A DNA stretch of 64,000 nt. Source: CAVVSQ01 sp963848825. GTDB lineage: Bacteria; Planctomycetota; Planctomycetia; Gemmatales; Gemmataceae. The DNA is taken from assembly GCA_963848825.1 (NCBI GenBank), contig CAWKFA010000009.1, positions 248,001 through 312,000 of the forward strand, given 5' to 3'. Position numbers and translations under genes: made by a program. The notes below the pieces were generated by a model. That model was not told where the DNA came from and ran no database searches. It worked only from the letters and a program-made list of their open reading frames with translations. Of this stretch, positions 9,591 through 17,715 are shown piece by piece; the stretch's first letter is position 1; the number at the start of each line of letters is the position of its first letter.

Positions 9591-10496
9591 AACCCAGTAT
9601 TTGCGCCGCGGCCCTGCCGGCCACGCGTCTGAGCGCCAAAGTTGCCGACTATGTTGAATTGACCAAGCCACGCATCGCCCTGCTTGTTCTTTTCACCGTG
9701 GCCACCGGCGCCCTCGTTGCTCCGGTATTTCCCCTGCCGCTGGGCCCCCTGCTGCACACGCTGATCGGCACGGCTCTCGTGGCCGCCGGCGCCAGCGCGC
9801 TAAATCAGTGGCTGGAACGCCATAGCGACGCCTTGATGCGTCGGACGGAAAATCGTCCCCTGCCGGCCGGACGTCTGCAAGCCGGCGAAGTATTGTTTTT
9901 CGGCTTGGCCCTGGGCATCGCAGGCCTGGCGTATCTGGCGGTGTGCGTGCGCCAGCCGCTAACTGTCTTCGTCGCGGCCATGACGTTCGTAAGTTATGTC
10001 TTCCTTTACACGCCACTTAAAAGTAAGACGACCCTCAACACCCTAGTCGGAGCGGTGCCTGGCGCACTGCCGCCGGTCATTGGCTGGACAGCCATGACGG
10101 GTACCCTGGCGCGGAGGGCGTGGCGATTTTTCTGCTTATCTTTATCTGGCAGGTTCCGCATTTTCTGGCGATTGCCTGGATTTATCGCGAAGACTATGAG
10201 CGAGCAGGCCTCAAGATGCTGCCGGTGATCGATGGTGCCGGTGTTGTCACGAGCCGGCAAATGCTTCTTTATGTGACAACGCTGCTGCCGGTGAGTTTGT
10301 TGCCGGTCGTTTATGGTCAGGCCGGCCCATTTTATGCCGCCGGCGCGCTTGGCCTGGGTGCGGTCTTCTTTGCGCCGTGCTTGGCTTTTGCGGAGAAAGA
10401 TCGATTCGCCAGGCACGCAAGGTATTGCATGCGTCGCTGGTCTATCTGCCGGTGCTGCTGGCGGTGTTGCTTCTGGAAACCTGGTGGTCGCGGTAA
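9587..10496 (+). CDS. ctaB: Heme O synthase (protoheme IX farnesyltransferase), two frame breaks
   Basis: A UbiA-family prenyltransferase that farnesylates heme B to heme O. The conserved loops are present: N-Q-W-L-E-R-H-S-D-A-L-M-R-R-T with N-R-P-L-P-A-G, then Y-T-P-L-K-S-K-T, and after the first break W-Q-V-P-H-F-L-A-I-A-W with Y-R-E-D-Y. The frame is lost by one base near 10109-10112 (at GCGC) and again near 10395-10408. Allowing one missing base at each site gives a 303-residue protein of normal length ending A-R-K-V-L-H-A-S-L-V-Y. Since heme A synthesis needs this enzyme and all motifs survive, I take the breaks as sequence errors. Confidence 0.9.
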
Positions 10497-10513
10497 ACCC
10501 GCGTCAAGAACAT

Positions 10514-11659
10514 ATGACACAAGCTACCCTCGAACATCCCGTCCTTGAACATGAAACCAAGGCCCACATGGGTTTGCCGCTGCCCAACGGCAAGCTGGCC
10601 ATGTGGATCTTTCTGGTCACGGAAATCATGTTCTTCACGGGCCTGATCGGCACCTATGTGATTATTCGCAACGGTGCCCCAACCGAATACACACCGTGGC
10701 CCACGCCACACCAGGTGCATCTCACCGAATGGATCGGCGCCTTTAACACCTTCGTGCTCATCTGCTCCAGCTTGACGATCGTGCTGGCGCATTGGTGTCT
10801 GCACACGGGCAACGTCAAAAAGGCGACCCTTTATATCGGCATCACTTTGGTGCTCGGTTGCGTCTTCCTTGGTGTCAAGGCGTACGAATACAGTTCCAAG
10901 TTTGCACATGGCATTTTGCCTGGCCGTATCCCTGAAAAGTTGGCCGGTCCGGCCGGGCCCAAGGGTCCCCCTGGCCCCGCCGGCGTCAAATACCTTCGTC
11001 AAGTGGATGAACAACTGGGACACATCCTTGAAAACCCCGCCCATGCTGGCGCCGACCTCAAGTCGACATCAATCAGTGCCTGGGCGGCTTGCCGGGCTAG
11101 CCTGGAAGAAATCGACAAGCGCCTTGAAAAGGTCAAGAAAGACGATCCCAAAAAGGCAGCCGAGGCTGATATGGCCGCCAGGAAAGAAATAGACGAGAAA
11201 CTGAGCCAGGTCGCTGCCCAGAATGACGACCTGAAACCGATCGTGGCCTGTTATTATCTCAAGGAAAATATCTTTACCACTAGCCCGCTCAAGGTCAATG
11301 AGATCGTGGTCGGCGCCGAGCATGTTAAACCCTGCGATGCGCCGGACCCCAGTTTGCGCGATCCCTTGGAGGGGAAAAAGCTCCTCGACGGCAAAGGGCT
11401 CCTCGAACTACAACCGGACCTGCACCTGGCCTATTCGATACCCTATGGCAATATGTGGGCATCGTGTTATTTCGCCATGACTGGCTTTCATGCCATCCAC
11501 GTGATCGGGGGACTCGTTATCTTCGTGGTCGTCCTCCTGATGGCCTGGCGCGGCCGGTTTGGCACGCAACATGAAAGCATGATCGAGCTGACTGGCCTTT
11601 ACTGGCACTTTGTCGATATCGTCTGGATCTTTTTGTTTCCTCTGTTGTACCTGGTTTAG
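10514..11659 (+). CDS. coxC: Cytochrome c oxidase subunit III with large insertion
   Basis: A 381-residue protein. Typical subunit III helices are at the N-terminus (G-K-L-A-M-W-I-F-L-V-T-E-I-M-F-F) and C-terminus (T-G-F-H-A-I-H-V-I-G-G, then Y-W-H-F-V-D-I-V-W-I-F). Between K-A-Y-E-Y and the Y-G-N-M-W helix there are about 165 extra residues (about 140-306). This insertion opens with four Gly-X-Y triplets (residues about 145-157, G-P-A-G-P-K-G-P-P), then a charged, heptad-like helical stretch and a short polar tail. I chose the ATG at 10514 because homology begins there. The insertion is probably soluble and extra-cytoplasmic. Confidence 0.92.
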   Translation: MTQATLEHPVLEHETKAHMGLPLPNGKLAMWIFLVTEIMFFTGLIGTYVIIRNGAPTEYTPWPTPHQVHLTEWIGAFNTFVLICSSLTIVLAHWCLHTGNVKKATLYIGITLVLGCVFLGVKAYEYSSKFAHGILPGRIPEKLAGPAGPKGPPGPAGVKYLRQVDEQLGHILENPAHAGADLKSTSISAWAACRASLEEIDKRLEKVKKDDPKKAAEADMAARKEIDEKLSQVAAQNDDLKPIVACYYLKENIFTTSPLKVNEIVVGAEHVKPCDAPDPSLRDPLEGKKLLDGKGLLELQPDLHLAYSIPYGNMWASCYFAMTGFHAIHVIGGLVIFVVVLLMAWRGRFGTQHESMIELTGLYWHFVDIVWIFLFPLLYLV

Positions 11660-11705
11660 AGGTCGAGAAATAAAGGGAATAGCACCTTCCCTATTTGTGA
11701 CCTCT
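11658..11705. other. Intercistronic stem-loop between coxC and coxD
   Basis: AGAGGTC at 11658-11664 pairs with GACCTCT at 11699-11705, and an inner stem is formed by AAATA/GGGAA against TTCCCTATTT with a small bulge, closing on a loop TAGCACC. The hairpin starts at the coxC stop codon and ends about 33 bases before the coxD start. No T-run follows, so it is more likely an mRNA-processing or stability element than a terminator. Confidence 0.5.
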
Positions 11706-11738
11706 GAGGGGCGCTGCTCCTTTCGTTGCGAGGAATAT

Positions 11739-12080
11739 ATGTCGGAAAACATAGTCGAAAGCACCCCGCCGGTTCAACCGGCGGCGCACCATGGCCCGAA
11801 CTTTCAGGCCTACATAAATGTTTTTATCGCGCTGTGCGTACTGACCGGCGTATCCTTCCTGGCCAACTTGGTGCTCGGTCAGGGACATGCCAGCATGTGG
11901 ATCATCATGGCGGTCTCCGTCGTCAAGGCCACCCTTGTGGCCGTGATCTTCATGCACCTGATTACCGATTGGTCCAAGGTCTACTGCATCATCATTCCCG
12001 TCTGCGTGATGGGCGTCATGATGATGATCGTACTCCTGCCCGATATCGTTTTGGGCTGGCATAACTATCTTTACAAATAG
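11739..12080 (+). CDS. Cytochrome c oxidase subunit IV-like (CoxD) protein
   Basis: A 113-residue protein with three hydrophobic helices (about residues 27-49, 55-78 and 84-104), matching the prokaryotic subunit IV/CyoD-like family. The motif V-K-A-T-L-V-A-V-I-F-M-H-L in the middle helix is characteristic. GCGAGGAATAT precedes the ATG, giving a usable ribosome site. These small subunits stabilise the catalytic core and have no redox centre. The position directly after coxC is the standard one. Confidence 0.85.
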   Translation: MSENIVESTPPVQPAAHHGPNFQAYINVFIALCVLTGVSFLANLVLGQGHASMWIIMAVSVVKATLVAVIFMHLITDWSKVYCIIIPVCVMGVMMMIVLLPDIVLGWHNYLYK

Positions 12081-12130
12081 GCCGAGAAATCATCTCCAGC
12101 CCAGCGTGCCGGCACCCATTCGAGGTCTTC

Positions 12131-13147
12131 ATGCATGGTTTCCGTCCGGCCCTTCTGACCGGCCTGGTTCTTCTCGCCGGAACGGGGATCTCCCGAGCCG
12201 ACCCGTCCACGACAGCCTCTACAGAACTCGGTCAAATAAAACCGTTTGTTCTAAGGACCAGCGAAGGGGGCTCTCTTGGTCCCGCTGATCTACGCGGCAA
12301 AGTCTGGGTGGCCCATTTCTTCTACACCACCTGCACGGGGGGCTGCACCAAGACAGCCCCGACCATGATGGCCTTGCAAAAAGACTTCGCCGGCAAAAAA
12401 CGCGACGTGGCTTTCGTGAGCATTAGCCTGAATAATGATTCGCCTGAAGACCTGCGCCGTTACGCTAGCGATCTTGGTGCCGATCCAGAGCAGTGGTTCT
12501 TTCTCACCGGCGCTCAGGAAGCCGTGCATGATATCGTGCAAAAGGTGTTTTTTCAGTTCGCGGCGCCTTCCGGGAGCACGGAACCGGGCAAGGAGATCAA
12601 TCACACCTTCAATTTCGTCATCGTCGATGGTCAAGGCGAGATAAGCGGTTATGTTGACGGCAGCAATCCGGGCAATCTGGCCGTCATGGAAACGCGCATT
12701 CGCGAACTCGTTTGGTCCAAATTCCAGTTGCCGACCCTAAATGCCGGCCTGAACAGCCTGTGCACCCTTCTTCTGATCCTGGGCTACGTGGCCATTCGCA
12801 AGAAATGGGAAACGCTGCATGTCATCTGCATGATGTCCGCTTTGCTGGTTTCCATCATCTTTTTGGCGAGTTACCTTTATTTCCATTTCATCGTCCTCGA
12901 TGGCCAGGCCACGCGGTTTTCGGGAGAAGGCTGGGTACGCCCGCTTTATTTCGCCCTTTTGTTGTCCCACACGGTGCTCGCCGCCATCGTGGCGCCGCTG
13001 GCACTTTATGTTGCCTACCAGGGTTTTCGCGACCGCCGAACCCGGCACGTGCGCGTGGCGCGCTGGACCTTGCCGATCTGGCTTTATGTCTCCATCACCG
13101 GCGTGGCGGTCTATGTGGTGCTTTATCACCTCTACCCGCCGATTTAA
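12131..13147 (+). CDS. Sco1/SenC copper chaperone fused to DUF420 membrane domain
   Basis: A 338-residue protein with a signal peptide (cleavage near A-D, residues 23-24). Residues about 30-195 form a Sco thioredoxin-like domain with the copper ligands C68 and C72 (T-C-T-G-G-C) and H158 (E-I-N-H-T-F). Residues about 205-338 are a four-helix membrane domain of the DUF420 type (H-F-I-V-L-D-G, then S-H-T-V-L-A-A, and W-R/W-T-L-P-I-W-L-Y-V-S-I-T-G). Sco delivers copper to the CuA site; DUF420 proteins include CtaM, needed for heme A-type oxidase maturation in Firmicutes. Fusion of both makes a single assembly factor for the oxidase in this operon. Confidence 0.88.
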   Translation: MHGFRPALLTGLVLLAGTGISRADPSTTASTELGQIKPFVLRTSEGGSLGPADLRGKVWVAHFFYTTCTGGCTKTAPTMMALQKDFAGKKRDVAFVSISLNNDSPEDLRRYASDLGADPEQWFFLTGAQEAVHDIVQKVFFQFAAPSGSTEPGKEINHTFNFVIVDGQGEISGYVDGSNPGNLAVMETRIRELVWSKFQLPTLNAGLNSLCTLLLILGYVAIRKKWETLHVICMMSALLVSIIFLASYLYFHFIVLDGQATRFSGEGWVRPLYFALLLSHTVLAAIVAPLALYVAYQGFRDRRTRHVRVARWTLPIWLYVSITGVAVYVVLYHLYPPI

Positions 13148-13168
13148 CAGGGCCTATAATTAAGCCTT

Positions 13169-13447
13169 ATGATCACCTGGCTCAAACGTGTCGCGGGAAT
13201 ATTGGTGTTGGCGGTTTATCTGGCCATGCCCATGTCCGCGCACGCCTGCCCGTCCTGACAGGAAGCTCCGACGGCCTCCGGTGCGGAGGATGACGCCAAC
13301 AACATGCCCGCCGCCTATAACCAGAGCATCTATATCATGGTGGGCGTGCCCTATTTATCCTTTGCCGTCGTGGCGTTGCTGATTTACCGTGGTTGCCAGA
13401 AAAATGCGGCCTATCTTCAAGCCCGGCGCCAAGCCGAAGCCATTTAA
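13169..13447 (+). CDS. Small membrane protein with in-frame UGA in a CxxC position (Sec candidate)
   Basis: The frame opens at ATG 13169 with a signal peptide ending S-A-H-A, then C27-P-S, and hits TGA at codon 30 (13256-13258). It then continues open for 62 codons: Q-E-A-P-T-A-S-G, an acidic stretch, Y-N-Q-S-I-Y-I-M-V-G-V-P, a membrane helix at about residues 50-70, and a basic tail ending Q-A-E-A-I and TAA. The continuity of a signal peptide, acidic loop and helix across the stop argues that the whole 92 codons are one gene. UGA replaces the expected second Cys of C-P-S-C. It could be selenocysteine (see the hairpin at 13275), a substitution error, or a recent nonsense mutation. It lies 21 bases after the Sco-DUF420 gene, so a role in oxidase copper/thiol chemistry is plausible. 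Confidence 0.6.
13275..13289 (+). promoter_or_regulatory. SECIS-like hairpin after the in-frame UGA
   Basis: CCTCCG (13275-13280) and CGGAGG (13284-13289) form a perfect six-base-pair stem closed by the loop GTG. The loop begins 22 bases after the UGA and starts with G-U. Known bacterial SECIS elements lie within the coding region just after UGA, with the loop about 16-37 bases away and a G in the first two loop positions. This is a match of geometry only; GC-rich coding DNA can form such hairpins by chance. Confidence 0.35.
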
Positions 13448-13566
13448 CCTTCGCGAAATACCATTGATGCTGGGCCCTATTCGACGGAATCCGGGGATCC
13501 ACCCCGCTTCCCGCCTGCGCGGCTACCGGGCCAGCACACGCCAAAGCCTCGGGAAAGGGAATTTGC

Positions 13567-14193
13567 ATGAACGTTGCTCACTCCAGCCCTGATTTCAAGG
13601 AGCGCAAGACGAAGCTGCGCGAGCAGGCCCACGCCAATCGCAATCAGCAGCCTGACAAGGAAGCTATTAGCCGGCAAATATGCCAGACTTTCATGGCACT
13701 TCCTGAATATGCGGCCGCGCGCACGGTCATGTTCTATGTCGATGTTCGCAGCGAGGTGCGCACCCGGCACACTCTGCCCGACGCGCTGGCCAGCGGCAAA
13801 CGGATCGTCGTCCCCTACTGCCAGAACAACGAGCTGGAGCTCTTTATCCTCGAAAACATGGAGGAACTGGCCGTGGGCATGTACAAGATTCTCGAACCCC
13901 GCCCCGAGTTGCGTGACCTTCCGCAGAAGAGGTTAACCGCGGTCGACCTCGATCTGATCATGGTTCCCGGTGTGGCTTTCGACCAGGCAGGGGGGCGCAT
14001 GGGCCATGGGTTCGGCTACTACGATAAACTGTTGCAACATGCCCGCGCCGACACGCCGCTGATCGCGCTGGCTTTTGAATGCCAGCTATTCCCGGAGATC
14101 CCGACGCAGGCGCATGATATTTTCATGGACAAGATCGTCACGGAAAAAACCACCTACCTGGGCCGCGGCCGAGGAGCGGAAACGACACCATGA
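13567..14193 (+). CDS. 5-formyltetrahydrofolate cyclo-ligase family protein
   Basis: A 208-residue protein of normal family length. The signature P-G-V-A-F-D-x-x-G-x-R-M-G-H-G-F-G-Y-Y-D (about residues 138-157) forms the ATP/folate site, and R-x-x-L-R near the N-terminus is the other conserved element. The enzyme converts 5-formyl-THF to 5,10-methenyl-THF using ATP. Its stop overlaps the start of the methanopterin formyltransferase gene by four bases (ATGA), which places it in one-carbon metabolism with a possible link between folate- and methanopterin-bound formyl groups. Confidence 0.9.
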   Translation: MNVAHSSPDFKERKTKLREQAHANRNQQPDKEAISRQICQTFMALPEYAAARTVMFYVDVRSEVRTRHTLPDALASGKRIVVPYCQNNELELFILENMEELAVGMYKILEPRPELRDLPQKRLTAVDLDLIMVPGVAFDQAGGRMGHGFGYYDKLLQHARADTPLIALAFECQLFPEIPTQAHDIFMDKIVTEKTTYLGRGRGAETTP

Positions 14194-15116
14194 GCCGCGC
14201 TGACGTCGAGGACACCTATGCGGAAGCTTTCCGCAGCCTCTATGCCGAGGTGCTCATCACCGCGCGCGATCGCGTTTGGCTGGATCACGCCCTGAATGCC
14301 GTGACCGGCAATGCCTCCAGTACAATTCTTTGCGACTGTGAGGCAGGCGTAGACCGCTTTGTCGGCCCAGGCGGCGATCAAGACTTCGCCACGCCGGATG
14401 GGCGGCCAGGTGCCCTGGTTCAGTTTCATTTGCCACGGTTCCGCAAAGATCGTGTCAAGGCCCTCGAGCGCGCCCTCCTCGTTCGCATCAGTCAGAACGT
14501 ACTGACCTGTCCGACCGCAGCTTGTTTTAACCTGCTCGATACCGAGCCCTTTTATCGACTTGGCCGCAAGCTGGCCTATTTTGGCGACGGCTATCAGTTC
14601 CGTGCCGAGCGTCATGGCCGTAAGGTCTGGGTGGTGCCAATCCTGGGCGGGGAATTCGTGATTGAGCGCCGGTTTGGTTATCGCGAAGGCTTGATGGGCG
14701 GCAACCTGTGGTTCCTGGGCAGCGACCAGGACACGGCTCTACTCGCGGCTCAGCGGGCAGTGGCAGCGGTACGGGCTTCGCCGGGCGTAATCATGCCCTT
14801 TCCGGGCGGCGTGGCCGCGAGCGGCTCCAAGGCCGGCAGTCGTTACAAGTTTGCCATCGCCAGTACCTATGAGGCCTTTTGTCCAACGCTCCGTTCCCAG
14901 CTCGGCGCACAATCGAAAGTGCCTGACGGTGTCGGTTCCATCATGGAAATCATCATGAACGGACCGAACCTGGCGACGATTTCCAGGGCGACGCAGGCTG
15001 CCATCGCGGCAGCCGTCGATACTCCCGGGTTGGTGAAAATATCAGCAGGAAATTACGGCGGACGTCTGGGGAAGAGCTTTATCTACCTTCAGCCCACCAA
15101 GCATGAGGCAACCTGA
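14190..15116 (+). CDS. ftr: Formylmethanofuran:tetrahydromethanopterin formyltransferase
   Basis: A 308-residue protein close to the usual Ftr length. The N-terminal D-T-Y-A-E-A-F, the middle V-V-P-I-L-G-G-E-F, and the C-terminal P-F-P-G-G-V-A-A-S-G-S-K-A-G-S-R-Y-K-F-A-I-A-S-T block are characteristic. The enzyme moves the formyl group between methanofuran and H4MPT in formaldehyde oxidation or methanogenesis; planctomycetes are a known bacterial lineage carrying this pathway. No other H4MPT gene is in the window. The preceding overlapping gene supports co-expression. Confidence 0.94.
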   Translation: MSRADVEDTYAEAFRSLYAEVLITARDRVWLDHALNAVTGNASSTILCDCEAGVDRFVGPGGDQDFATPDGRPGALVQFHLPRFRKDRVKALERALLVRISQNVLTCPTAACFNLLDTEPFYRLGRKLAYFGDGYQFRAERHGRKVWVVPILGGEFVIERRFGYREGLMGGNLWFLGSDQDTALLAAQRAVAAVRASPGVIMPFPGGVAASGSKAGSRYKFAIASTYEAFCPTLRSQLGAQSKVPDGVGSIMEIIMNGPNLATISRATQAAIAAAVDTPGLVKISAGNYGGRLGKSFIYLQPTKHEAT

Positions 15117-15378
15117 CGTTCGGCTTTGGGGTTATGCGATCGTTTCACTTTTACGCACCCCTCGGGCAGTGCAGTGAAACGAGTGAAATGATGCAACGAC
15201 TTGCGTCCCCCCACGCTTCCCACCGCCCAGACCATTGCTCTAACACTAAACAGCGGGAAAATGGACTTCATTTCGTTCGCCGCTGGGCCCGGGCGCCGAT
15301 TGACCGTGGCGGGAAGGGTGGTTAAGCTAACGGCTGCAGCCACTCTTATCCCTTGTGCGCTTCTGAAAGGGGCCCAGC

Positions 15379-16955
15379 ATGCTCTCTCGACCCAGCCGGC
15401 GTGACGTTCTCAAAGGCACGGCCCTGGCCTGTGCCGCCGAATTTGGTTTTCTTGGTCAGCTTCCCCGATTGTCGGCCGATGACGTGCAAAATCCCGCCCG
15501 GGCCATGGCACGGGTCAGCGACGACATCGAGCCCCTGGTCCGGCTCATTGAAGACACGCCGCGTGAACGGCTGCTCCAGGTGGCCGGCGAGCGCGTTCGC
15601 GGCGGCACCAGCTACCAACAACTGCTCAGCGCCGTCATGCTGGCTGGCGTACGCGGCATCAAGCCCCGGCCGGTTGGCTTTCAATTTCACGCGGTGCTTG
15701 TTGTCAACTCGGCCCACCTGGCCGCGCAGGGGGCACGCGACCAGGACCGCTGGCTGCCACTCTTTTGGGCGCTCGACAATTACAAGGCCTCGCAAGCACG
15801 TAACCGCCAGGCAGGCGACTGGGTGATGCCGCCCGTCGAGGAGGGCCAGCTGCCAACGGCCGCGCAGGCCAAGGGGCGTTTTCGTGAAGCCATGGAGAAC
15901 TGGGACGAAGCCGGCGCCGACCGCGCCGTGGCTGCGCTGCGCGCACTGCAGGTGCCAATGAGATCTATGAGATGTTTTGGCGGTTCGGTGCCCGCGATTT
16001 TCGCGACATTGGCCACAAGGCGATCTTCGTCGCCAATTCCTACCGCACCCTGCAAACGATTGGCTGGCGGCATGCCGAACCGATCTTGCGTTCGCTGGCC
16101 TTCGCCTTGCTTGAACACGAGGGAACCAATCCGGCCCAGCGCGATGGCGATCCAGACCGGCCCTATCGCGACAACTTGCGACGTGCCGCCCGCATTCGGG
16201 TCGACTGGCAACGCGGCCGCATCACCCCGGCAGCGACCACCGATCTTCTGGCAACGCTCCGGACCGCGTCTCCGGCGGAAGCCTGCGAGCGCATCGTGGC
16301 GATGCTCAATGACAACATCGATCCCGCCAGTCTTTGGGACGCCCTCTTTCTCTGTGCCGGCGAATTGCTGATGCGGCAGCCGGGCATCGTGGGCATTCAC
16401 ACCGTCACGAGCACCAACGCGCTGCACTTCGCCTATCAAAATTCCGCGAACGATGAAACACGTCGGCTCATGCTTTTGCAGGCCGCCGCCTTTCTCCCCC
16501 TGTTCTGCGCCAACATGGTCGGGCGCGGCGGGCTTGCCGAGGGCCTGCGCATCGATACGCTCGAACCGATGCCGGCCGAAGATGGCGAGGGATCGGTCGC
16601 CGACATCTTCGCGGCCATCAGCGGAAACCAGCAAAGCAAGCTGGCCGCCGCCCGCAGGACGCTCGCCTATCTTCAATCCCACCACTCGGATAATCAAGAA
16701 TTGTGGGGCACGGCCCGTCGCCTGATCTTCGCCAAGGGCAACGACTCCCACGATTACAAGTACAGCTCGGCGGTACTGGAGGATTTCTACAACGTCACTC
16801 CCGCCTGGCGCAACCGCTACATGGCCGCCACCATGTTTCAACTCCGTGGGACCTCTGCCGCGGACACGGATCTGTATCGACGCATGCGCCGCCCTGTCGG
16901 CATGAAATGTTACCGCCACGCAAATGTAGGGTGGCGTCGAGCGTACTCGCGCTGA
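15379..16955 (+). CDS. Tat-signal protein of unknown function, one frame break
   Basis: The N-terminus S-R-R-D-V-L-K-G followed by a hydrophobic Ala-rich stretch is a twin-arginine signal. The body is rich in conserved-looking blocks such as G-G-T-S-Y-Q-Q-L-L, F-H-A-V-L-V-V-N-S-A-H-L, and after the break R-D-F-R-D-I-G-H-K-A-I-F-V-A-N-S with H-A-E-P-I-L-R-S-L. The many His and Arg residues hint at metal or ligand binding, but I know of no assigned function. One missing base at the GCGCGC at 15939-15944 restores a 525-residue protein (through T-A-G-A-N-E). The last residues (about V-G-W-R-R-A-Y-S-R) and the stop codon are supplied by an inverted repeat arm. Confidence 0.7.
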
Positions 16956-17070
16956 CCCACCGGAATGAGCACAATGGTGTTCATGATCGAAGTACGGCGT
17001 CTAGCGATTAATTCAGCGCGATCGGGTATTTCGGTGGGTCAGCGCGAGTACGCTCGACCCACCCTACATA
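16925..17070. repeat. Near-perfect 38-base inverted repeat pair
   Basis: The arm at 16925-16962 (begins TGTAGGGTGG, contains GAGCGTACTCGCGCTGACCC) is repeated in inverse orientation at 17033-17070, with one base of difference (GTGGCGTCG against GTGGGTCG). A spacer of about 70 bases without coding features separates them. This resembles a dispersed REP-like element. The left arm overlaps the end of the Tat-signal gene and provides its stop codon, so the element has inserted into, or been captured by, the gene's 3' end. Confidence 0.8.
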
Positions 17071-17109
17071 AGGTAGCGCCGTTACATAAGTTAGGCCGTT
17101 TCACAAAGC

Positions 17110-17147
17110 AAAAAAGGCCCACGAGAATTAACTCGTGGGCCCTTTTT
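17110..17147. terminator. Bidirectional intrinsic terminator
   Basis: GGCCCACGAG (17116-17125) and CTCGTGGGCC (17132-17141) form a ten-base-pair stem with the loop AATTAA. It is preceded by six A and followed by five T, so it can stop transcription from both the rightward Tat-protein gene and the leftward gene ending at 17161. Confidence 0.85.
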
Positions 17148-17160
17148 ATCCCCCAACCCT

Positions 17161-17535
17161 TTAGCGAGCGAACCAATAACTTGGAACGTTTGTCGACGGC
17201 ATGCCAGTCGGTTGAAAAGGAGACATCTGTCCCGAAGGCATCGGCATGGACGGGGGCAGGGCCTGCGCGACGGACGGAGAGCTTGGCCAGGTCGGGTACA
17301 TGCTGCCGGCTGGAGCACCGGTCGACATCGGGTCGGCGGGAAAATACAGGTACCAGGGCGCGAGGTTCCTCAAACTTATTTCCGACTGATTATAAAACTT
17401 GATGTGCAACTTGCAGTCGACCTGAACTTGCCACGGGCCCGGCCAGGGAAGATCGTTGGCCTTGACGAACTGGGCTGACAAACAGCCCAGGCCCAAAACG
17501 GCGATACCGCAAGTTGTTTTCCAGGAGTGCGCCAT
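17161..17535 (-). CDS. Secreted Pro/Ser/Met-rich hypothetical protein
   Basis: A 124-residue protein starting M-A-H-S-W-K with a signal peptide (hydrophobic residues 9-21, then V-K-A-N-D). A central part (W-Q-V-Q-V-D-C-K-L-H-I-K-F-Y-N-Q-S) looks like a beta strand pair, and the second half is low-complexity, rich in Pro, Ser and Met. I do not recognise a family. The bidirectional terminator lies just beyond its stop. Confidence 0.55.
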   Translation of the reverse strand: MAHSWKTTCGIAVLGLGCLSAQFVKANDLPWPGPWQVQVDCKLHIKFYNQSEISLRNLAPWYLYFPADPMSTGAPAGSMYPTWPSSPSVAQALPPSMPMPSGQMSPFQPTGMPSTNVPSYWFAR

Positions 17536-17715
17536 GATCTGTATCCGGTGATAGGAAGGGGGGACCGAAATACCTTCCAGCATTGCCCACGCCAGGCAAG
17601 CCGGCCACCGGAAGTGGGACGATCTGGCCAAGTTGTCGGTAGCGGGGGCAGGCGCAGCGCTCATATTAGCCACGTCGGGAACATGGCTGAAAGCCGGCAA
17701 AAAACCACCAGCCGC

